Source of the DNA: Caenorhabditis remanei
Taxonomy: Eukaryota; Nematoda; Chromadorea; Rhabditida; Rhabditidae
Length of the DNA: 64,000 nucleotides
NCBI RefSeq assembly: GCF_010183535.1
Contig: NC_071329.1
Span: forward strand, 2,046,001 to 2,110,000
Reading direction: 5' to 3'
Shown here: positions 57,130-64,000 of the stretch, in pieces
Layout: each line of letters starts with the position of its first letter
How positions within the stretch are numbered: the first letter of the stretch is position 1
The notes under the pieces: generated by a model
What the model saw: the letters and a program-made list of their open reading frames with translations, nothing else
Database searches by the model: none
Told to the model about the DNA's origin: nothing
Made by a program: the position numbers and the translations under genes

Positions 57130-60100
57130 CTGAAAAAATTTTTTGAAAATTGACTATCTTTGAGAGTCCGTCACAGCTTTGCTAATTGACTAATTAACTC
57201 AAATTTATACTTGTTGTGTAGATCAAAAATAAATCTCTATTTTTGTAGTTGACCACTTTTTTCTACAGGCGGTCCCTAGTGAGATACACCGCTTACAAGA
57301 CACCAGCTTCTCGGCTGCCTCCAATGGGGGGAGGAGGATCTTCCCATCTTTACTGTGCTATAACTCTCCAGGGACCGCCCGCACAAAAAAGTGATCAACT
57401 AGAAAAATGGAGATCTAGGTTTGATCTACATAGCCAATAAAAAAAATTTGTCGAACTGAATTTGAGACCGTGACGGGATCTCGAACATTCTCAAAATATG
57501 CGATTTTCAGAAAAATTGAAAATTTTTTTCAATAATTATCAAAATAAATAAAAACTCACGATGTCTCTAAATTATTATCCAAAATGAATTTCATAAAATC
57601 CGGGCATTTTGCGTTGCCCTTCTCGGATTTGTGACTAGGCAAGTTGGGCGACGGTGTCTTGCTCGGTGGCGGCAGCTCTGGTGGCGGTGGTACAGTAACA
57701 TCGATGGATTGTTGGTCTTCGTCTTTCTGAAAATCGAGTATTCAGGGTTGGACATCCGGACACACTGACACACAGACAGACATACCTCATGGACTACTGG
57801 CGGGGGGCCTTCCAGATGGATGCTTAGGGTGGATTGAGGTTCGACGGCTGGGGTGTCGTTGATGGAGATGGTTGAAATATGGGAGAGTTTCATCTGAAAA
57901 TTACATTATATTGATTAAAAATCAAAAAAATTTGAGTGGATAACATCTAAAAATGCTTTCAAAAAATGTCGAATTTTTTGAGTTTAAAAAAAAAAGGTTA
58001 ATTTTCGATGTCCTCTGACAATGTTAAATTCTGTCACATTGTCAAAATTTTTATATCGTCGTATAGATCTAATCTAGATCTCCATTTTTGTGGTTGACCA
58101 CTTTTTCACACGGACGGTCCCCAGAGAGTTATAGGGCTCTGAAGTAGGCTACTCCTATGGGCGCCACCGGATGTGGTTCGGAGTGCTCTAACTTCCCAGA
58201 GACAGCCCGCGCAAAAAATTGTAAAGTACAAAAATGGCGATCTAGGTTTGATCTACACAATGAAAAAAAAATTAACATTTGGATAGTAATTGACGCTTTT
58301 ACACTATGTCCTAGTCTCACTAAAAATATGAAAAAATTGCATTAAATTTTTTTTCTATTTTTTACATCCCGTTCTAGAGCTATAGTTTACAAAAAAACTA
58401 TTTGAATTTATATTTGTTGTGTAGATTAAATCTAGGTCTGAATATTTGTAGTTGACCATTTTTTGATACGGGCGGTCCCTAGAGAGTTACAACGCTTACA
58501 AGACACCTACTTCTCGGCTGCCACTACAGGGGGAGGATGAGCTTGCCATCTTTACTGTGCTATAACTCTCTAGGGTCCGCCCGTACAAAAAAGTTGTCAA
58601 CTACAAAAATGAGCGCCTAAAAATTGACAATAAGATCACTCACCGCCAACGCCTCCATCGTCGGATCATTATTATTATTCGATGAAGCCGTCGATATTCC
58701 ACTAGTCGAGCTACTAAACGAGTCCATACTTCCCTGAGTGCCGCCCGTAGTTGTCGATATGCGTCTAGAGTTTTCCAGTCTCTTCCGACTACTTCCAGTC
58801 ACCGCCGACCCAACATTCCAGGAGAATCTTTTCAAAATGGCTCCAGACAGCATCGACCCTTTAGGCTTCAACACATCGATCCCATCCGCCGTATGGTATC
58901 TCTTCTCGAATCGTCTACCCGATTGACACGGCTCCACACAGTCATCCGATGTGATAAGAAGTGTCGGGGAGTCCCTACATGGAGTGGTCGTCTGAGGAGA
59001 ATCGATTTCCACTGGAGTCCCGGTTTCCTTTGGAGCAGGTGAGGAGCTTCTTGACCTCTGCTTGATCCCCTCGATATCAGGACCCGAAGAGTTTGACCTG
59101 CTACGTGGTCTCTCGATATCCCCGTTCTCGGCGCCATTAGCAACGTAGAGGTCTACGGAGCTCTTGCTGGATGAGAGGGGGTTGGCGTGACAGCTGGCGA
59201 CGCTGAGCTTATGACGTGGTGGAGTGCACTTGTCCATTCCGTTGTGGTGGTGGTGACGGTCGAGTTGTTCGGTGGAGGAGACCGCCGAGCTGCGGTGAAG
59301 GTCTGGAAAATGGGAATAAACGTTCAGCGCTCAGGGTCTGGGGGCTTAGGCTTAAGTTACAACCTCAGAATAAGAGGGATACCGTACCATAAGCCTCTCC
59401 CACTGAGGTCTTGGCTTTAGCATGAACTCTGAGGCTAAGGCTTGAGTGGGCTTAAGGAAAGAGACTTAGGTTGGGACGGGTTCTAACACTTTTGCTCAAT
59501 TAGAGGTCCCAACTTTTCAAGTATCTTAGGCTTAGGTTTATTGAGTTAAATTCTCAAAAAACTGTCTAAAAGTGGGTTTTACCTAGGCTTAGGCTATAGT
59601 AACAAGGCCAAGCGATCCTAAATCTTACAAAACTCCTTATGCTTAGGCTTAAAAATTCCAAACAGTCTAAAAATTGGCTAAGGCTTAGTACGCAGGCTTG
59701 AGTTAAAACGTTATCACTTACTACCTCCAAATGACAAACAATTTCAGACTTCTACGAAAAAATGCCTAAAAATTTAGCCCCTTTTAGGCCAGCAAAAAGT
59801 GTGTTCGTTCTCAAATTTTCAAAGTTGTCTTAAAAATTGGTCTTACCTTAACTTAGGATTAAAAAAAACGTAATTTAAGGTCTCAGGGGTCCACAAAATT
59901 TAAAAGAATCTTAGGCTTAGGCTTACGAGGTCAGGTTTGCGTCGCTCAGAAATAAATCACATTTTTGGGTCCTATTGATAACGCTGAGCGAGCTCAAATT
60001 TTACTAGAGCGCATTCGCCCTTTTTAAATTCCAAACTTACAATTCAAATGAGCATAGGAGGCAGCAGCCACTGCTTGGGAGTCCATACTACTCGCTTTTC

Positions 60101-62942
60101 GATGGATCGCTGGCATATGCGGTTGGAACGCGTATCCTTGCGACAACATTATCTGGTTGTGGAACTCAGTCTGTTCATCATATAACGCCTGTCTATAATC
60201 ATCCTCTCTCATCACCGTCGTCGGCGATCCGAATTTCTTGTTTTCTGACCATAGATCTAGTTTGATCTGAGCGAACTCCGTCTTACTATATGTCAGTCGG
60301 TCGAGCCATCTCGATGTCTCTTCTACACTAGAAGTGTGGAATGAGTAGAACGCAGCAGGGGAGTGGAAGTCGGTGAGGCTTAAAAAGTGGAATCCGTTGT
60401 TGTCTGGGAAGTAATGGAACACCATCTTCTCAACATGCACGGGCGGTTTCAGGATTTTAAGTCTATCTTTTTTCGCCTGAACTTTCCTGCATATCAGGAA
60501 CATATCCGTGAAGAGGATACAGTGCACATCGATCTTCGACCCCTTCTTTCCCTCCTGCATTCTGAGATCTCCACGATGAAAAATCCGACGGTAGGTTCGA
60601 AATCGTAGAGGAAGGGTTGGCATCCAATTGCAAACATTCAAGGGAATCCCAACTCCGAACAACTTCTCCACCTCCTCTGAATCCACAAATTCGGAACCGT
60701 CGATGGTTCGCATGATGTCTTCTAGCCGCAAACGTTGGTTGTTGTTGTCCATTTGAAAGTCTTGTTGGCGCGTCGCGTTGCCTGCGGAGATCACAAGCTG
60801 CTGCAGCATTTCACGCTCCTTATCGTCGACGGTCACTTTGAGGACGGCCTAAATCGGAAAGTTAGTATATTTTAGCAATTCCTTGTGTCATTTTGTGCAA
60901 CTTCAAAACTTCAACACGCCTGTCTGTGTGTCTAAAGTTTGAAAGTCTATTTTCTTGCATTTTTGCTCAAAATTTCCAAATGTCTCTTTGTCTGTCGCAG
61001 TAAATTTTAACCTGTTCTTGGCTAATAGTGTCTATCAGTGTGTCCGAATGTCCGGATGCCCAAATTTCGAGAAAACTCATTTTATGCTTTTTCAAAAGTT
61101 CGAATCGTCTGCCTGTGTGTATGTTTCTCCGGTTTTCCAAATCAGAATTTCAAAAAGTAAAGTCTATCTGCGTGTCGGTTTGTCCGCATGCCTACTCGTT
61201 TGTCTGTCTGTATGTCTGTGCTTCCAGATGTCTCGATGCCTTAGTGCACTTTCTCAACTCAGTTAGTTTTGCACCAAATAAAAAGTTTTCAGCCTAGAAA
61301 TTCAAAAAAAAATTTAGACACCCCTAGGAGAGCAACTTACCGAAAGAAGCAATTTGTATCTGGTGAGACGTTGCATTGGCTGAGAAAACGTGTCGATGAG
61401 CTTCTGTCGATCAAGATTCTCCTGAGATTCGGCCCACTGAAAAATTTGGTCAGTCAGTGTGTCCAAATGTCTCCCCCAATGACTTACCGCAACAAAATCC
61501 CTAAACTGTTCGCTATCTTTCAGCCGCTTCTGAATATGTTTCAACGAGCCGTTGTGCTCCAAAAAAAAGTTGTTATAAAACTGCGACCACTCCTCGATAT
61601 CCTCGAATCCCAGTTTCAAAAAATTCACGTCCAGCGGTTTTCCGGTGTCCCGAGAGTGGCAAAGCAGCGGTTTAATTGATTTGGCCCACACGTTATCCGT
61701 GTTGACGTTGAACAGGTACGCGAAGATTGTCAGTCGGTTTTCGACGTCTCTGGAATAGGGGGTAAAATTGAGTTTCAATTTTCTCAGGCGCCCTAAACTC
61801 ACTTCAAAAACCCGTGTCCCTGCAGACTCGTAATATAGAACGAGAGATCCGACAAATAGCGGAGCAACTTGATATATCTGCGCTCCGTCGCCACAATCTC
61901 CCAAATCGCCTCCTGTTGTTTAATACTCTTTTCCGACAGATTCTGATGATCGTGCACAATTTCCCGCCAATCCTTTTCGAACTTGTACTCTTGCGATCTG
62001 TCCATATCGGTCTCCTCTTTTCGTTGGTTTAGAATTCGCAGCATTTCGTTTTTGTCTTTTCCGAAGAAGAGGGAGATTCGGGAGGAGGTGACAGAGCGGG
62101 CACGACGGGTGCCTCCGTCGTCGGTAGGCTCCGAGCAAGATGGCTCGTCGTATTGGTAACCGTCGCGGACGCTGAAAGATGGAGAAATTTTAGAAGTGGC
62201 GTAGGCCTAACTAGTGCACGAAGGTTTATCTTAGTCCGTTCTCATTCAATTTGTGGGCTCTGCTAATGCTAATGCTTGCTCCGCTAAGACCCGATTAAGG
62301 CTTTGCTGAATCTCAATTTAGGCCTGTCTGAGGTATCTTTGAGGTTTGGCTTACAAGGGAAGTCTTTGGGGACGTCACTTTCAAACGACCTATAAATTTG
62401 GTCATAGGTATTTTCGATCACTGGGAGTCCATTTCTGCAGTCAAAACCTGCTGAATGTCTCTGCGAGCCGAGTTATGAGCTCTCAAACTTTTCATATGGT
62501 TTAGCCTGTTCTCATGGAATTCCAAATCGGCGGTATATAAGCCACCGCGCTGTTCCATTTGTGTTCTCCATTGGTTTACCTGTGCTCTTACTTCGCAAAA
62601 ATGAGAATATCTTGCGTCTACTACTTGTCGTTTTGGAATTCTATGTGAAAAAGCGTATCCATGCAGAAATGAACTCCTCATGGTCGAAAATACCTGTGAC
62701 CAAATTTTTAGGTCGTTTGAAAGTGGCGTCTCCAAAGACTTCCCTTGTTAGGCATTACTCAGAGTGTGGTAAGGTTTGGCTAAAGCTCGCTGGCTCAGAA
62801 CCGTCTTATGAAGCTCATTGGCATGGCTTAGGTAATTTTAGGGCTTAGTAAGGTCCGGCTTATAAAATAGGCATTGGATAAGGCCCTAGGCTTAATCAAA
62901 TGCTTGTCTCAGGCCCCAACTAAGTTATACTCACCTGAACAT
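57120..62942 (-). CDS. rhgf-2: DH-PH Rho guanine nucleotide exchange factor, PLEKHG5/RHGF-2-like
   Basis: Exons on the minus strand: 62942-62935 (candidate start), 62171-61803, 61749-61488, 61436-61341, 60848-60041, 59302-58644, 57893-57786, 57726-57560, 57129-57120. Phases agree; the sum is 2487 nt (828 aa). The DH domain (about aa 90-285) shows AIWEIVATERRYIKLL (CR1) and QPMQRLTRYKLLLS (CR3). The PH domain (about 310-420) follows, with RIFHRGDLRM, CILFTDMFLICRK and a final RWLDRL. A Ser-rich tail and two Pro-rich exons lead to the C-terminus Ser-Asp-Val, a class I PDZ ligand. DH-PH proteins load GTP onto Rho GTPases at membranes. The symbol rests on the domain order plus the PDZ ligand: worm RHGF-2 is reported to act on RHO-1 and bind the multi-PDZ protein MPZ-1. 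Longer isoforms may start beyond the window. Confidence 0.85.
57150..57470. mobile_element. GGGACCGCCCG hairpin element
   Basis: Arms GGCGGTCCCTAGTGAG and CTCCAGGGACCGCCCG, with flanking TTTGTAGTTGACCACTTTTT. It lies in the last intron of the GEF gene, next to the 10-nt exon. Confidence 0.6.
58030..58285. mobile_element. GGGACCGCCCG hairpin element, diverged
   Basis: GACGGTCCCCAGAGAGTTAT and a degenerate complement in a GEF intron. Confidence 0.5.
58370..58620. mobile_element. GGGACCGCCCG hairpin element
   Basis: GGGCGGTCCCTAGAGAGTTA and complement CTCTCTAGGGTCCGCCCG; ends about 24 bp from the donor of the large GEF tail exon (58644). Confidence 0.6.
59330..59945. repeat. Degenerate TTAGGC (telomere-like) words in an intron
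   Basis: CTTAGGCTTAGG-type runs recur about ten times, most only 2 units long, in both orientations. TTAGGC is the nematode telomere unit. Confidence 0.55.
60910..61235. repeat. TCCGG/TGTCTG-type intron repeat
   Basis: GTCTGTCTGTATGTCTGTG-like and TGTCCGAATGTCCGGATG words fill this GEF intron, loosely arranged. Confidence 0.5.
62205..62930. repeat. GGCTTA-type words flanking the MITE
   Basis: GTAGGCCTAAC, TAGGCTTAAT and similar words lie on both sides of the MITE (62205-62345 and 62755-62930), related to the 59.3-59.9 kb stretch but more diverged. Confidence 0.4.
62354..62747. mobile_element. 394-bp MITE with TTA target duplication
   Basis: CAAGGGAAGTCTTTGG at the left end with its complement at the right. 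The inverted ends agree at about 53 of 57 positions and weaker pairing extends to about 85 bp. Flanked by TTA on both sides (62351-62353, 62748-62750). A 3-bp TTA/TAA duplication is typical of PIF/Harbinger-type elements. It sits in the intron behind the candidate first GEF exon. Confidence 0.75.
62935..62942 (-). other. Candidate first exon of a short GEF isoform (Met-Phe-Ser)
   Basis: ATG TTC AG followed by GTGAGT is in the exact phase of the exon starting at 62171 (AG + C gives Ser). No trans-splice acceptor is seen just upstream, so a 5' leader would lie in about 62943-63200. The match could be chance because the coding part is only 8 nt. Confidence 0.45.
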
Positions 62943-63969
62943 GTCGAAAAATTTCAGAAAAATACAAAAAATATCAAAATTTTCGTCTTGTGCCTAACAA
63001 CGAGTAACAAAATAGTCACATTGACAAAAACCAACGAAAAAATATTTCGTTTTGTTTTTGCGTGGTGGTATCCCTTCTCCCATTAATATGTGGTATGTCT
63101 ATGGTGACTCAATAGGTAATCAGAAGAACAAAAATTGTAGGGCTCCGTCGTCTCGCATTTTTGTGGTTGGGAAAGAGAGAGAAGGCGCGTCGCGTCACGT
63201 GTGTGGAGTTATACTAGTTTAAGGCAAATTTTCTTGTGGGAATTAGAAAGGGAAATGATGGGAAAGGGAGAAAAGGAGATAAGCTGATAATTGGTGGGTG
63301 AGGGTCTTGTAAACTTTAGATTTAGTTTTTTGAGACAAATTGAGCAGTATGGTAAAAAAAATCTCGAAACTTTCGACTGAGACCCTGTTATGATGTTCAT
63401 GATTGTCTGATACTAGAAATTTTTATATGAGTGTGTAGATCAAGGCTAGACAATTATTTTTGTAGTTGACAACTTTTTTGTACAAAGAGTCCTTAAGCAG
63501 ATATAAGATGTAAAAGTAGCCGTGCTCTCGACAGGTGATCTCAGGGGCTCCGGATTAACCCCTTAGCAGCGTTGTATCTCCCTAGGGACCGCCCGTATCA
63601 AAAGGTTGTCAACTACAAAAATGAAGAACTAGGTTTGATCTACACAATGAATGTAAACTTGCTATGCTTAGTACAGCGGAATTTTTACAATTATTTGAAA
63701 TTTAATATAAACTTTTTTTTCAAATAATCTTTCTCTCAGGGGGGAATTTTCTAAGCAGGGATTCTTTTACAAAAACAGAACAAAAAATTTGGTTTGATTT
63801 ACACAAGATTTTGGAAAAAAACCGTCCTCAAAACCCTTAAAACAGGCTAATTTAGGAGATTTAAAAATTTCAAAAAAATTAGATTTTTTAAAGAAAAATA
63901 TTTGTGCCAGGTCGTTATTATAAGTATGCCTTAGTCTCAATATTTTTAATATAAAAATTATATATTCAA
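62943..63969. other. Upstream region of the short GEF start
   Basis: No exon could be supported. Holds one diverged hairpin element (63400-63680) and AT-rich sequence; it may be a long-isoform intron or the promoter of the short isoform. Confidence 0.35.
63400..63680. mobile_element. GGGACCGCCCG hairpin element, diverged
   Basis: TTTTTGTAGTTGACAACTTT on the left and CCCTAGGGACCGCCCG on the right; the left inner arm has decayed. Confidence 0.55.
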
Positions 63970-64000
63970 AAAACTGACGTCGTGAAGATTCTGAATCTGT
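63970..64000. mobile_element. Fold-back MITE, same family, cut by the window end
   Basis: ACTGACGTCGTGAAGATTCT near the last bases matches the left arm of copy 3; the rest lies outside the window. Confidence 0.5.

Noticed and set aside
1..64000. CRISPR array, prokaryotic operon or origin
   Set aside because: The sequence is eukaryotic with introns; the tandem repeats lack the unique equal-length spacers of CRISPR.

Overview
This window is nematode DNA, most likely from a Caenorhabditis species. The signs are GT-AG introns with TTTCAG acceptors, very short exons, AT-rich introns, dispersed fold-back elements whose ends resemble Tc1, degenerate TTAGGC (nematode telomere unit) runs, and a gene matching the PLEKHG5/RHGF-2 family of Rho exchange factors. 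The species cannot be named from the sequence alone. Roughly 14 kb of coding sequence and intact introns sit in about 50 kb of repeats.

Layout. (1) About 1-3.9 kb: repeats, with one uncertain upstream exon. (2) 3.9-47.7 kb, plus strand: one very large gene. I could join 15 exons with every splice phase agreeing, giving 1909 codons plus stop. It encodes a Q/P/H-rich protein with six widely spaced single zinc fingers (five CCHC, one CCHH) and a C-terminal region that reads as a BTB/POZ fold. Its first intron is about 22.8 kb and is packed with repeat families. (3) 48.5-49.2 kb, plus strand: a 64-residue single-pass membrane protein. (4) 49.3-53.7 kb, minus strand: a 460-residue coiled-coil protein in 8 exons, convergent with the small gene across a near-palindromic shared polyadenylation region. 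(5) 54.5-56.0 kb, minus strand: a 367-residue protein with a Myb/SANT- or SPK-like N-terminus, a 12-residue repeat in nine copies, and two PPPY motifs. (6) 57.1-62.9 kb, minus strand: a DH-PH Rho guanine exchange factor (rhgf-2/PLEKHG5-like). It ends in a 10-nt exon that adds a Ser-Asp-Val PDZ ligand, and it has a possible short-isoform start at 62942. (7) 63-64 kb: repeats.

The most notable points are the zinc-finger-then-BTB order (reverse of vertebrate ZBTB proteins), the micro-exon that switches a PDZ ligand on or off, and the dense, family-rich repeat landscape. That landscape includes Tc1-like fold-backs, a locally confined 175-bp hairpin family, a 353-bp satellite, a TTA-flanked MITE, three tRNA-like Pol III units, and a 'TTTCTAGGCCACC' motif family that fills introns. 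All calls come from reading the sequence; no database search was run.
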